A stretch of DNA of 64,000 nt from Madurella fahalii (GCA_029876055.1 CM056879.1:248001-312000); one strand, 5' to 3'; shown: positions 33,252-44,485, numbered from the stretch's first letter. Notes: generated from the sequence alone by a model not told the origin. Program-made: numbers and translations.

Positions 33252-35981
33252 ATGACCAGTTTCAACCACGGCCGCTTCCTCGAGGAGCTGGCCCACCTTG
33301 TCAGATCTCATCCGATCGAGTCAGACCTGCTCCTGGCGCGGTCAGCTCTGATGTGGCTGTCTGTTGCCCAGCGGCCACTTCGTGCCCACGAGCTCTGGAT
33401 CGCACTTCAAATCGAGGAATCGAAGGACACTGAGCACCTCGAACGTTTGTTGAGCGAGAGCGCCTATGTTGACGAGCAAAAGGCGGTCGCCTCGCTCCGA
33501 AGCCTCCTGGGCGGTTTAATCTCGACGAAGCCAGATGCCAACGATTCCAACCGGGTCCACATAACTGTGTGTGACCCGGAGCTACGTACCTTTCTCAGCC
33601 ACATGGGCGGGCCCGGAATCCCCGAACCGATAATGTCTCTAGCCTTCTCGACCGCTCAAGCGCACATTCTCGTGGCCAGCGTCTGCATGGTCATCTGCTC
33701 GTTGACGACTTTGCACTTGGCCCATGTCCACGATGATACCATTGCATCCTCCTTGGTTCTCTACGCCTGGGCCCACTGGAATACCCACTTGTCGCTCTCC
33801 GGATACACCTTGGACAATGACAACGCTGCAGGTCTAGCCGACCCAATGATATACGCAGTATGCACGGATGTCCTGGTGTTCCTGCTTGCCCTTAACGATT
33901 TCGTCACCGGCCCTGTCGCATTCTCCGTCATCCACGACCGAGCTCGCTGCACAGCATTGGTCAAGGAAGTCCAGCTCGCCCTTGCAAAGCATCTGGGGCA
34001 GATGCACTTGGTCGGAGCTCTTGTTGAGCAGAGCGATTATTGTAAAATCATGCAGACTGCACGGAAAATATTCGAGGCATCAGGCAAGGCCAGTGGCACA
34101 TCGGGGCCCATGCCCGGGAACCCCTCGACAGCGCTCACAGCAGCGCCTGCAAAATCCAAGGTCGAGACTCTCCAAGTCGATAGACTCCTCAATCGTACAA
34201 GGCACTTGTTCGATGCGAACACATGTGGTATGATCCAATGTTTTGCGGACGTGGCCCGGGGGTTGCGGTGTCTCTCCATGCTTCTCGCACAAACCCCTCT
34301 GCACGAGGAGCTCCTGAAGGAATACAGCACAGGCTGGTCACCGCTCGACATCCTCGTCAACGCGGCCAACTGGATGGAGGCAGTAGCCAGTTATCCCTAC
34401 TGGGACGAACTTTCCACCGCTGGTTCCTCCAACCCCCTGATCATCACCGACACCAGCGATCCCAATTACGACACCGCCCTGCTCGTTCTCAGTCGGCTCC
34501 GGAAAGACGGCTCCCCGCCGCCCAAGAAGGACAGCAACCCTGCCAGTGCCCAGATGGCCGCCAACGCTTCAGAGAAGCACCCAGGGTTCGGTATCCCCCC
34601 TCTCCGGTGGAACGCCGCACGTCTTGCCTACAAGCTTAAATCATTCCGCAAACGCGGCATCCTCGGGGCAACCTTCACCATCAACGACCCGCGCCGCCTC
34701 CACGCGCGCACCTCCTCGTTTGCCTCCTTCCCTATCGAGCTGACGGGTTCTTCAGGGGCCGCCCACCTCTCCAGCCCCTTCGACAAGCTGTCCCACCACC
34801 TCAGCCCCCTCATCCCTCGCTCTCTGCACCGCTTCCAAAGGAGGTACATCAATCCGGTCCTAACCTACCTCGCCAGCTCTTCAATGGTCATCTCGGTTGA
34901 CAGCTTCTCCTCGGGCGCCTTCTCCGGCGGCCAAACGGGCAACTGGCCAAAGCTCAAAGCCGCCCTGCTCATCGACGGGTACCGCACCGCCTTCACCCTC
35001 TTCCTCATCGCCGTCGTCGTCAACCACATCCGCAGCCTCCTCTTCCCCTGGTTCGGCCAGTGGATGTGGTACACGCCGCTCGAGGACCTCCGGCTGGCGC
35101 TCTCCAACCCGGACGTCTTCCTCGAGAAGTCGCTCTCGTACAGCTGGGGGTGGGTCGTCTTCACGTACGCGCAGAAGTGGGTGTACGAGATAGCCGGCAT
35201 CTGCCTGATCGCCGTAGTCGCGGGCGGGGACGCCCAGCGGGTGCCGCAGGCGATGCTGAACGGCGCGGCGGACCGCGACCCGGCCACGCGGGGGACCGGC
35301 CGGCCGGCGCCCGCCGTCCTCGTGTGGCTGGAGAGGCTCATGGCGGCGGCCAAGGTCGGCTACGTCGCCTGGGTGCTGGGGTCCGTCGGGTACATCCTCG
35401 GCAGGTGGCTGAACACGGCCGCCTGGGTGGTGGCGTACTACAAGCTCCTGGCCGGCGGGGACGCCGAGCACATTGCGCTGGGGAACGTGCTCAAGGCGAA
35501 CTGGACCAAGGTGCCGCTTACTGTGTGGCAGCTGGTGCATTACCTCAAGAATGCCATCTGGCCGCTGATGTGGGGGAGCTTGTTCTGCGCCGTGATTGGG
35601 CAGCCGGGGTTGTTGATTGTGGTGTTGGGGGTTACGGGGGTAGTGACGGCGTTGATCAAGTACCGAAGCACGTTCTATATCGCGTTGGAGATCAGCGGCG
35701 TGTTTGTCGTCGCCGGATTCGTGCTCCTTACGGCCAGCCTGATGGTGCTGGAGTTCTTTGACGATCCGCTGGGTCTGAAATTGAGCACTTCTCTGGCGCG
35801 TACCCGGGGGACTCAGGTAAGGAGCGTGCTTCCGCAGGGGGCGGGCTCAAGGACGCAGATTCTGTGGAGGAAGGCAGCGTTGCCGGTGCGGAGGCCGTCC
35901 CGGCCGCCATCCAGCCAGGCTGCCAGTGCCGGAACCGGGCAGGGAGCCGTTGTTACTAACGTCGGCCAGAAGGATGATTGA
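33252..35981 (+). CDS. NLR-like winged-helix region fused to multi-pass membrane domain, no NACHT
   Basis: Single exon, 909 aa. The first 130 residues resemble the winged-helix region that follows NACHT in fungal STAND proteins: LLLARSALMWLSVAQRPLRA, HELWIALQI, then ASLRSLLGGLIS and a VHITVCDPELRTFL strand. No P-loop or Walker B precedes it. Residues 130-500 are helical with no named domain. From about 570 the protein is strongly hydrophobic: TAFTLFLIAVVVNHI (about 575), IAGICLIAVVA (about 648), WVLGSVGYILGRWL (about 705), SLFCAVIGQPGLLIVVLGV (about 775) and LEISGVFVVAGFVLLT (about 812), so about five to seven membrane passes. The tail is Ser/Arg/Pro-rich. Function is unknown; a membrane-bound partner or relic of an NLR is the working idea. 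Confidence 0.7.
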   Translation: MTSFNHGRFLEELAHLVRSHPIESDLLLARSALMWLSVAQRPLRAHELWIALQIEESKDTEHLERLLSESAYVDEQKAVASLRSLLGGLISTKPDANDSNRVHITVCDPELRTFLSHMGGPGIPEPIMSLAFSTAQAHILVASVCMVICSLTTLHLAHVHDDTIASSLVLYAWAHWNTHLSLSGYTLDNDNAAGLADPMIYAVCTDVLVFLLALNDFVTGPVAFSVIHDRARCTALVKEVQLALAKHLGQMHLVGALVEQSDYCKIMQTARKIFEASGKASGTSGPMPGNPSTALTAAPAKSKVETLQVDRLLNRTRHLFDANTCGMIQCFADVARGLRCLSMLLAQTPLHEELLKEYSTGWSPLDILVNAANWMEAVASYPYWDELSTAGSSNPLIITDTSDPNYDTALLVLSRLRKDGSPPPKKDSNPASAQMAANASEKHPGFGIPPLRWNAARLAYKLKSFRKRGILGATFTINDPRRLHARTSSFASFPIELTGSSGAAHLSSPFDKLSHHLSPLIPRSLHRFQRRYINPVLTYLASSSMVISVDSFSSGAFSGGQTGNWPKLKAALLIDGYRTAFTLFLIAVVVNHIRSLLFPWFGQWMWYTPLEDLRLALSNPDVFLEKSLSYSWGWVVFTYAQKWVYEIAGICLIAVVAGGDAQRVPQAMLNGAADRDPATRGTGRPAPAVLVWLERLMAAAKVGYVAWVLGSVGYILGRWLNTAAWVVAYYKLLAGGDAEHIALGNVLKANWTKVPLTVWQLVHYLKNAIWPLMWGSLFCAVIGQPGLLIVVLGVTGVVTALIKYRSTFYIALEISGVFVVAGFVLLTASLMVLEFFDDPLGLKLSTSLARTRGTQVRSVLPQGAGSRTQILWRKAALPVRRPSRPPSSQAASAGTGQGAVVTNVGQKDD

Positions 35982-36327
35982 AGATCCCACTAGAGAGGCT
36001 AGCTGCGAGTTTGTTTTAATTCATATGCTTGTTGAAGTGCTGCGTCTAGAAATACTAGTAATCCCCCCCCCCCGGGCAGACCTTTGCCATCGATCCAGAT
36101 ACGACATTAAGTACACTTAAATTAATATTCTTTATCCCATTAGCAACACAACCAACTGACGAATTCCGCCCCCGCTCCAACAGCCGAGATTTGGGCAAAA
36201 CGACACGAACTTTGCACACCCGTAGACCGATAAGCACGAATTTAGCCACTCGCACAACAAACCCACAAACATGATTCAGGTAGCCTCCAACCCCAGGTGC
36301 CGTATGAAACCAGATCCTGCCTCCACA
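35982..36327. other. Convergent intergenic region
   Basis: 346 nt between converging genes; contains an 11-nt poly-C run (36063-36073) and nothing coding. Confidence 0.5.
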
Positions 36328-37075
36328 TCAAATCACAACCTCAAAGGCATTGCCCTGCTCAAACCACTCCCACGTCTTGGCGGCAATATTGGTCGGGTTC
36401 CGCTCCTTTTCCTCTAGCGCCACAGGCCCAGACACGTTGACCACGCCAATGTGTACGCCCTGGGGCCCATACGCCTTGTTAAGGCTCTGCACAAGATTGC
36501 GCTGCGCTGCCTTGACCAACGACAAAGCGAACAGCTCTGGGATGGGCTCCATGGGGAGCATGGAGCTCGTGACGAGCAGCGCCGGCTTGGAAGAGCGATC
36601 CGTCTTGGCAAGCGAGACGAGGTGCGGGATGTACCGCTGGGCGACGGCATAGAGGGATGAGATGGTGATCTGGTGAGGCATGTTTAGCGTAACCAAGAAC
36701 GCGCAGGTCGGGTTTGTGGCATAGGATACACACCTTGAGGTCGTATTCGATCTCCTTCACGTCATGGTCCAGCAGCGGGGAGGGGAGAACGCGCGCGGCG
36801 TTGAAGAAGACGCATTCGGGCTTGCCCACTGCAGCATCGACCTCATCGAGTGCGTCGAGGAGCGCATCCGTCTGAGTGATGTCGACCGCAAGCGTCGTCA
36901 CGTTGACATGGGAGCCAACTGCTCGCTCCACGGCAATCTGCTCCTCTCTAAGCTGCCTAGCACGCCTCGCGACGAGGACGACGTTCCTGTAGCGCTTCGA
37001 AGCGAACAGTGTCGTCACGGCGCGGCCAATGCCCGGCCCGGACCCAATGATCAGAAGTGTCTTGCTGGAAGCCAT
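36328..37075 (-). CDS. Short-chain dehydrogenase/reductase-like protein
   Basis: Two exons, 37075-36734 and 36669-36328, join in phase 0 across a 64-nt intron (GTGTGT donor) to 227 aa. It has a Rossmann nucleotide-binding start, LLIIGSGPGIGRAV, a VDITQ motif and FFNAARVLP, the counterpart of the NNAG strand. The usual catalytic YxxxK is absent: the segment reads ELFALSLVKAAQRNL, with Lys kept and Leu or Phe where Tyr should be. The Ser appears to be kept (LLVTSS). So it binds a dinucleotide by fold, but may not work as a standard SDR. It is shorter than many classical SDRs (about 250 aa) and ends soon after the last helix. Confidence 0.82.
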
Positions 37076-38414
37076 GTTTTAAGGTGTTGTAGGCTGAGAG
37101 AGCTTCAGCGGCGGTGAGGGCGGCCGAGGATTTCCGAAAGGACGATGAAAGTCTAGACCGTGGGAGTATTCCTGTGCCGGACCTCTTCGAATACTAAGTA
37201 GTGGTAGGGTAGGTGGAGAGAAAGAGAGGATTGATGAGCCTTGTTGATCCCCAGAGATCTAGGTGAAATCGGCAGTATATATAACGTCAACTTACGCCAC
37301 CCATTTCCTGGTCATCCAGGGTTGCCGGCCATCTCAATTTCCACTCATTTTAGCTCCTCAACAAAGCTAACAACAACTGAACTTCGCAGATTCTTCCTAG
37401 CCACCCTCCCCCGACTCTCTTCGGAACGCAGAACACAATCCTAGCCACGAAAAGAGCCCGAGCGGTATCCATCACCTGCTGATTGACGTTTCCAACGTTC
37501 GACCCCGCTCCATTGCAGGAGAGACGGACGCGATAGGAGGGAGGAGGCGTCAGACGGTCAGGATGGGTGAAGGAATATATAGAAATACTCGCTGGATTCA
37601 GCTAATTCCAGTGGCATATGTCATTGCATTGTATGGCTTCGTTCAACTTGTCAGTTGTGTTCCTTTCTGCTTGAGTTGGTGTGCGAGTTGAGGTGGCCTC
37701 CAGCTGTCAACCCCAGGCGATTCGGAAATGGGTGGCGTACGTTGTACACAAACAGATCCCTGCGACACACGTTCAGCTAGCTCTTGGCATCGCCAAGATC
37801 CTGCTGATCGCAACCGGGGAAAGCTGTCCGCAGGGATTTGGCGCCGTCTGATCTGAGCCCGGCGCTTAGAGGACGACTCTCGGAGGCCGGATCTTGCGGA
37901 GGGCCGATTTTAATTTGCACGTCAATTCGGGACATCTTGCCTAGACAGGAGATCAACACGTGTTTGCTCGCTCAATTTGAGAGCTTTTGCGTGCAAGATG
38001 CCGATCTCCCACTGATCAGAGGAAGCTCTATCTGCTTATGTCGTTTTGACCTTGTCTGGGCTGCAGGAACCTAGTGTCGTGGCTACTCGGCCATGTCCGT
38101 CCAGCCGTCGCCTGACTCTGCGCCATTTCATTGCAAAGCTCTGAGTCTTGAGCTGCACCTCCGAATCTCCACTTCAACCTGTACTGCACCGCAAATAGTG
38201 GCGTAATTGTGCCCCAATCGAGACCTGTAAGTTAGAACTGCGATGGGCGGTTGTAGTTTGTAAGACGACGAACCTCAGCGCCGTAATACTGTAACTACAA
38301 AGTCGGCTGCAAAACCGCGACACGTTTGACAAAAAGTCTTGAAGTAGGGTTATCCATAAACCCATGTACCTATCTTCAGAGACAAGTTTCAGTTCTAATT
38401 ACTAAGCCGTATAA
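37076..38414. promoter_or_regulatory. Intergenic region
   Basis: 1.3 kb with no supported gene, between the SDR promoter and the 3' end of an MFS gene. Open frames are short and unpatterned. Confidence 0.4.
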
Positions 38415-40140
38415 TCAAACCTGTTCCTCCGTTGACTGATACCCAAGGTCTCCGGTGGCCTCGTCCTCCAGGTCTGGCGTGGTAACCTTCTTTGGCCGTC
38501 TCACGAACATTAGTGCCACGAGAGCGACAGACACAAGCCCGGCGATATAAAACCATGGTAGGCCGGTCCACCACCCCCTTTTCGTCAATCCGACATTAAA
38601 GCACCAGGCCAACACAGGGCCACCAATCACCGCCCCGCCGGTCTCCATCATGCTCATCAACGCGTAGAGACGAGATGTTTGCTGAGGTTCGACGTATGCA
38701 GTCGCCACCGCCCGGCACAATGGGCCGCTGCACGCTCCAAAGGTTCCCACAGTAAGGCCAACCAGGAACAGAGCAATGTGTTGGCTGAATCCTTCGAGAA
38801 GGGCTCCCAGAATAAGGAAGACCAACGATATCTTTGTCAGCAAGAGGTCCTTGTCGAAGAGCGGTAGACGGAAGCGCCCGGATTGGTTGGTCAGATAGCT
38901 TGATAGCCTTGGAAGCAAGAGGATCATGGCGAGCTGGAGGATACCTAGGGGCGAGAGGAGATAGTTGGTCTGCGCCAAGGTCCAGCCGAAGTAGTTACTG
39001 ACATGCTGAGCCAAGGTTGACGAGTAGGCCGCAAACAGGGCGGGCGTGATGGAGAAGTGCACCAGTGACAGGCTGACGTTGGCGTTTTTCAACAATGAAA
39101 GCGATGTACCCAGCTCCTTGACAGCTTCGCGGATCCTCTCTGCCACCGGTTGTTGCTCCTCCTGTTCCGTGCCCGCCCGCAACTTCACGGGTAGTGTTTC
39201 GGGAATGAACAGCAGCAACCCGAAGACAAAGGGCGTAATGGCGAAAACGATAAAAATTGGGATCCAGGGTCCTAGAGTTTCCATCAAGAGGCCTGACACA
39301 ACGGGACCCACAAGACCCCCGGAAACAGCACCGAAGGAAACATATAAGAGACCGGTTGCCCTGAAGCAAGTTAGCTTACGCTGGAAGGAAGTATTTATGT
39401 TGTGGTGGTTTTTTTGGTTTCTTTGTTTCTTCGGCTTACCGATCACTCTCTGAGCTAACATCTGATGCCATCGCGTTCAGCGAATTTATAGCGACCGGCA
39501 CGCCGCCGCCAACGAGAAAGAATAAGGATCCGATAATAGCGAGGTAAAGAGTGGGAGTCTCGCCAATGGCCAGCATCAACGGACCCCATGCAAATGCGAC
39601 GATTATGCCGCAGTATGACAGGATGAAGGTTGGTTTGCGGCCAATACTGGGAGTCTTGAGTAAGCGAGTTGTGTCCGTTATTTACCGGAGTTTTGGTATC
39701 TTGCGGAAGTCTCACCGATCGGCCAAAACACCATACGGGAGTGCTGCAATCAGGCCGACGACTGAGTTAATCATCGCGGCCCAACCCCCGAGAAATGCTA
39801 GCTCCTTCTGGACCCCGTCAACCTTGCATAGTTGCTCCTCGATCGGCTCAGACCGATCCTTGTCGTAGTAGGCATGGCAGATTGCGTCCTCCATCAGACG
39901 GAACATGGGGACTAGAATCATCAAGCCACTCGTGGTGATGGTGAACATGAGAATCGCAAGAAGCGCAACGATCGTTGTGCGCTTCTGCACCTGGAAACGG
40001 GACGTGATCGAACGGCGGCGCGATTTTACGCCGAACCCGTTGTTCGAATCAGCATGGATCTCGGGGACCTCGAGCGAGGCGCGCTCATCGCCCGCGAGCA
40101 GGGGTTCCGCCTCGATGCGGTCGTCTTCGTCGGCGGTCAT
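38415..40140 (-). CDS. MFS transporter (drug/solute type)
   Basis: Three exons, 40140-39716, 39646-39440 and 39360-38415, give 525 aa with correct phases; introns of 69 and 79 nt. The N-terminal tail of about 50 residues is acidic, then 12 probable helices follow. The first starts at TTIVALLAILMFTITT. The MFS motif A region spans the first intron (VLADR/IGRKPTF). GAVSGGLVGPVVSGLLMETLG resembles the antiporter motif C. The large central loop (ERIREAVKELG) is normal. Tail: PDLEDEATGDL. The substrate cannot be told; fungal members of this shape export toxins or carry small solutes. Confidence 0.88.
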
Positions 40141-40650
40141 AGCGATGTAACTGGGAAGGAAGGTTTGTTTGACAGGAGTTTGGCCATTTCAGAAGCGTCC
40201 AAGGAGAAGAGACAGCTATAAACCCGGGCCGTGATGTCGAGGTTTGCAAGCGACTGTGGAGCTGAACCCAATCAGCAGAAAGAGATCAACGGGGGTCTGG
40301 AATACGAAACACGACGCCAAGACCGTCAGGCATTGCACTGGGCACATTCCCAGGGTCTGTCATCACGGGATTGGGCCAAAACCGATTTTCCAGCCCCAGG
40401 TTCGTGGCTTGACGTGGCCCCGACAGCCCGATGGCGCAGCTGCGCCCCATTTGCGTTTGAGGGCAGAGAACCGCCATGACATGCAATTCAAGCCTTCATT
40501 ACTTAGACCAGCTATAGTAGTACCGTCTCTACTGTAAGTCAACTGCCATGCCAATGGCGCCCGAAAAAAAAAAAATACCCCCCGATTGTAAAGCATCATA
40601 ACAAGATTTCAAACCAGATTTGACCCCTTCTATAGAAACAGAAATGTAGC
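40141..40650. promoter_or_regulatory. Intergenic region
   Basis: Promoter of the MFS gene and 3' side of the lipase-like gene; includes a 12-nt A run near 40563. No gene. Confidence 0.4.
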
Positions 40651-42237
40651 TTAGGTCACAGGAGAGACGTGAAGCTGCCAATAGCTTCGCCAATCCCACC
40701 ACTCGCCTCGTTCCTCCCAGGCTTTTTGGTCGTCACCTTGTCCCGGCTTCCATATACCCAGGCCCGTGCCCGGGTCGTACTGGGGGAACTCGGCCTTCTC
40801 GGCGAGCAACCCGCGCGTTTTGCCATCGCTAAGGAACGCCAGAAAGTCCTCGGCAACGTGCACATACTGTCTCAAGCCCTGGTACACGTCAATGGCCGCA
40901 CCCGTGGTCAAGCGCAAGAGGAACGGCTCAAGCAGCGGCGCGTCTGTGACTGAGGGATGCGACGTGCCGAGCGACGTCATGAACCAGGACGGGTTTCCCC
41001 GCTTATTGTTCGCCTCAACAATGCTCTTGACGGTATCAAAGTGCGCCCGACCATAGAAGATACTGCTGCGGCTGCTCCACGAGTTGCTGTGAACGACCAG
41101 GACGGGCACGTTGATGTCCTCGTTCAGCGGCCCGCTCTGCTTCCCCGGATCCAGGATGATGGCGCCCTTGAACGGCCGCTTCTCGTTGGGCCCGTTTCGC
41201 AGGGCCTGCAGCGCTCCCGTCGCGCCGTAGCTATGGCCCGCAACGATCATCTCATCCGTGTTTAGCCGGCCAGCCCAGTTGGCCAGGTCGGAGCCTTCGC
41301 CGCGCGGGTTCTGCTCGAATACGTCGGCGCCGCTTCCCGAGTTGATCATCTTGAGGACTCGGACAGCCTCCTCAATCTCGGCCTCGCGGAAGCCGAGCTG
41401 AGCTTTGTGGAAATCCTCGACCGAGACTTCGTTGCCCTCAGCCGTCTCCACCTCGGTGACGTCAAAGATCAGTCTCGTCCGATCAGGCTCGCCCTTCTTC
41501 ATGACGACGGAGCCCGGGCCGGAGCCATCGCGGTGCTCCATCATGGCGACGACATAGCCCCTTGCCGCGAGCTCACCGGCATAGTGCGAATAATCCGTCC
41601 GGCTCGAGACGGTACCATGCGAGAAGATGATGACGGGATGCCCGCTCAGGCTGCTTGATAGAACCTGCTGCTTGCTCTCCTCCTTATCCCAGGACGTGGC
41701 GAACTTGGACTTGCGCGAAGCATGGTCGCTCAAGGGAGCATCCACAGCAGCCGGAATGGTAATACTCCCGGCCAAGGCGCGGAGGGCGCCCGTGAAGAAC
41801 GCATCTGTGACCCGGTTGCTAATGTGGGCGGCCTTGGCGTATCCTCTGGCTCGGAGCGATAGAGGCTTAGAGATCCAGGGGTGTCTTGGTGTGCGAGTCT
41901 GGCTAGCAGCATGGTATGTGGTTGGGTAGTAAAGAGTGAACAAAACAGTCCGCAGCTCGAATGCCCCTTCGGCTGTGCCTTTAAACCGAGCAGAGTCGAT
42001 GGCGCGTGCTGGTGAGACGGGGGCTTCGATGTCGACGGCGCCCACAGCATACGGACCCGTGTGTTTCGGCAAAGGGTGAGCAAAGAGAGGACGTGAAAAG
42101 AGAGCGCAGTAGAGCACGTAAGTCAAGGCTGCCAGGTAGGCGATATACCGCCGTCGCCATCTCCACAGGCGGGGGAGGCGCGTCACGGAAGGTCGAGACA
42201 TCTTGCCTACGTCTGGTGCTTCACGAGATGGTTCCAT
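40651..42237 (-). CDS. Platelet-activating-factor acetylhydrolase-like alpha/beta hydrolase
   Basis: Single exon, 528 aa. Near the N-terminus there is one membrane anchor or signal (YIAYLAALTYVLYCALFS, about 29-46), so it is a type II membrane or secreted enzyme. The family pattern follows: LFTLYYPTTYH, PVIIFSHGTVSSRTDYSHYA (oxyanion strand), VVAMMEHRDGSGPG, then the nucleophile elbow GHSYGATGA near 331. The later LDPGKQ (Asp) and SLGTSHPSVTD (His) complete the triad. Members hydrolyse short or oxidised acyl chains from phospholipids. Homologues of similar length are known in ascomycetes. No intron is needed. Confidence 0.87.
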   Translation of the reverse strand: MEPSREAPDVGKMSRPSVTRLPRLWRWRRRYIAYLAALTYVLYCALFSRPLFAHPLPKHTGPYAVGAVDIEAPVSPARAIDSARFKGTAEGAFELRTVLFTLYYPTTYHAASQTRTPRHPWISKPLSLRARGYAKAAHISNRVTDAFFTGALRALAGSITIPAAVDAPLSDHASRKSKFATSWDKEESKQQVLSSSLSGHPVIIFSHGTVSSRTDYSHYAGELAARGYVVAMMEHRDGSGPGSVVMKKGEPDRTRLIFDVTEVETAEGNEVSVEDFHKAQLGFREAEIEEAVRVLKMINSGSGADVFEQNPRGEGSDLANWAGRLNTDEMIVAGHSYGATGALQALRNGPNEKRPFKGAIILDPGKQSGPLNEDINVPVLVVHSNSWSSRSSIFYGRAHFDTVKSIVEANNKRGNPSWFMTSLGTSHPSVTDAPLLEPFLLRLTTGAAIDVYQGLRQYVHVAEDFLAFLSDGKTRGLLAEKAEFPQYDPGTGLGIWKPGQGDDQKAWEERGEWWDWRSYWQLHVSPVT

Positions 42238-43207
42238 GGTGCTGAAGGTTTAGCGATATCTGCTGGAGATAGAGGCGGGCTGCCGGGTAGGTACCCGGGC
42301 TTCCAAGTTTTATTTGTGCGAGGTTCGCCTATGATGCAATGAATCAACATCAAGGACAAACCGGATCGGCGGTCTGCACCGCCGCATCTGGACAGCCCTC
42401 ATTCCCTGCAGATGCCACCATGCACAATAGACGTAACGATTGACCCTGGGTAAGGCAATCAAGCCAAAGAGATACACAGTGAGAATACACTACACTTGAA
42501 TGAACGAACAGAGCCATGGTTACCATTATAGATGACGATAAGACGCAGCTGTCCACCACCTGCCATGCAGTGCCTGTCACCTGACTGGCCATGAGATCCG
42601 CAGTTGCCTCGCACTGTATTTCCCAGGAACGGTGATGATTTGGTGCCTTAGGTATCCGAACCTTGTAAGTGTGCGTAACCACATGCGCGTCACTCCCCAT
42701 TATTAGGTTGCACGTCAGCCATCAGCGCGAGGAACGTCCAAAAGTTTCGGATTATTTTTCGTGTCCGTCAATGACCCAAGCGGGGTGGCCCATGTGCGGG
42801 AAACCCCGCCCCTCCAACAGGTCGATCACACTGTACCACTGGTCACGTTCCCTTCAGCACCTGAACATGGCTTCGCGGTGTGAGCCATCCATATCGGTGC
42901 GATACAGTCAGCCCCTATGGTGGCTTGGCTGGGCGGTGCCTGTTCGTGCGGTTTGAACGAGCCAACAATCCCCTTCCGCCAGGTGCATCTGGGTGTACAG
43001 TGTGATTCACAATGAGGAACCATAGCCGTCTGACAACACCTTGGGTTGTCGTTGGCTGACTCAAAATGCCATACCATCTTAGCGCTGATAAAAGCACCCT
43101 CCGATGCCCCGTTCGACGTCAAAATCCACAGCACCCCTCATCCGCAATCAACAGCGACAGGTCCCTTGTGCCTTTTCAGCACATCTCGTGTCTCCTTTCG
43201 ATTCGCG
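42238..43207. promoter_or_regulatory. Divergent intergenic region
   Basis: 970 nt between divergently transcribed genes. It holds their promoters; no gene or repeat was recognised. Confidence 0.4.
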
Positions 43208-44485
43208 ATGCTGCCAGCAACAGATGAGCGCCCGGTTCAAGAGCAGGAAGCCACCTTTGCGGGCGATGCAATCTCATCCGCTATAGTGGAAACCAGCCCT
43301 GAGGACCGGCTTCAACTAGTTGCGCCCCAATTTGAGCCGATTACTATTGTGGTCGAAGACCACGCACAGTTTGAGCCTCAACATGCAGGTTTTCTCGACT
43401 GGGCCAAGTTCGACGAAACTACCCTACCACCCAAAGCCAATCCGAGAAAATCTCGCCTCCGCAGACTCTTCTCCCCACTCAACTCGATCAAAGCCGAACT
43501 CCCGGGCAATGTGACGGTCGAGGGATTAGGCGGCGCCATTGAATCCGCCCACAACCTCTTCCACTCGGTTCAGCGTCTCGACTTTATGGAGTCGGAACGC
43601 AGGATGTACCTCCCGCGGGGAACTTTGCCGGATTCGCAGAAATCCTCGCCTCGACGCGAGCTGGAGCGCTTCGAGAACGAGCTCTTTGACGTGTCCAAGT
43701 ATAACGGCTCGTGTGATTACTTGACGGCTCTGGCATGGGCGGAGGAGGGTTTGTGTGGTTCTATCACCCTGTACAGGGTACTCTTGGACGAAGTAAGCGG
43801 TATGGCCGTCGGGATCCGTCCGGTTGCTGCGATGCGCGACGTGCCCACTCCCGTCCTTGTCAGAATGAGAACACATGAGGCGATCAAGCGAAAAGTCGTG
43901 TTTGTGCCCATCGACGAGGACGCCGATGATTTCAGGTGGAGCGCCAACCCGAGCAGAGGCCCAGCATATGTTAGGCTCAACAATGCGGCAAGGTCCTTAT
44001 CTCCCCCGAGATCCCCAGGTTGGAGTCGTAGCCGTAGCGGACGCGGCTCATCGAGACTAGTCGACGCAGACGGGGTCTGCGCGACAATCCCGCAGTTTCT
44101 AGCGCTTCTGCATGCCTCGAGGTCGGTTCTCGAGGATGTAAAGTCAAGCAGCATCGGTCCTCTGGGGACTGAAGACGGCAATGTCAAGGCGGCAGTTGCC
44201 TTGATTGACCCGCCGAGGTCGAACCCTCATGCTGGCGGGAGTGTGCATGTGGCAGTCTTGCTACCGAACGACGCATCTTGGGCTGATGAAGAGATAGTAT
44301 GGACAGACCAGAACGGCTTGGCTGAATTCCGCCAGAGAAAGTACTGGGAATTGATTGAGTTGCCGAGTCCTCGAAGAAGCAGGGGCAGGAGTGGGAGTCG
44401 GGCTCGAGGCCGGAGTCGCAGTCGCAGTCGGCATCCATCCCAATCGCGTCATGGCTCAAGGAGCCAGAGCCGGCATGTTTATTGA
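43208..44485 (+). CDS. Unknown protein with RS-repeat tail
   Basis: Single exon, 425 aa from the ATG at 43208; an open frame continues upstream but without an ATG. Family not recognised. The middle (about 160-330) has a conserved-looking block: RRMYLPRGTLPD, DYLTALAWAEEGLCGSITLY, then RVLLDEVSGMAVGIRPVAAM. About 75 residues further on sit SPPRSPGWSRSRSGRGSS and a C-terminal Ser-Arg dipeptide tail (RRSRGRSGSRARGRSRSRSR and on). RS tails are phosphorylated by SRPK/CLK kinases and usually mark nuclear splicing-linked proteins, but no RRM is present. Divergent from the PAF-AH gene. Confidence 0.65.
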   Translation: MLPATDERPVQEQEATFAGDAISSAIVETSPEDRLQLVAPQFEPITIVVEDHAQFEPQHAGFLDWAKFDETTLPPKANPRKSRLRRLFSPLNSIKAELPGNVTVEGLGGAIESAHNLFHSVQRLDFMESERRMYLPRGTLPDSQKSSPRRELERFENELFDVSKYNGSCDYLTALAWAEEGLCGSITLYRVLLDEVSGMAVGIRPVAAMRDVPTPVLVRMRTHEAIKRKVVFVPIDEDADDFRWSANPSRGPAYVRLNNAARSLSPPRSPGWSRSRSGRGSSRLVDADGVCATIPQFLALLHASRSVLEDVKSSSIGPLGTEDGNVKAAVALIDPPRSNPHAGGSVHVAVLLPNDASWADEEIVWTDQNGLAEFRQRKYWELIELPSPRRSRGRSGSRARGRSRSRSRHPSQSRHGSRSQSRHVY

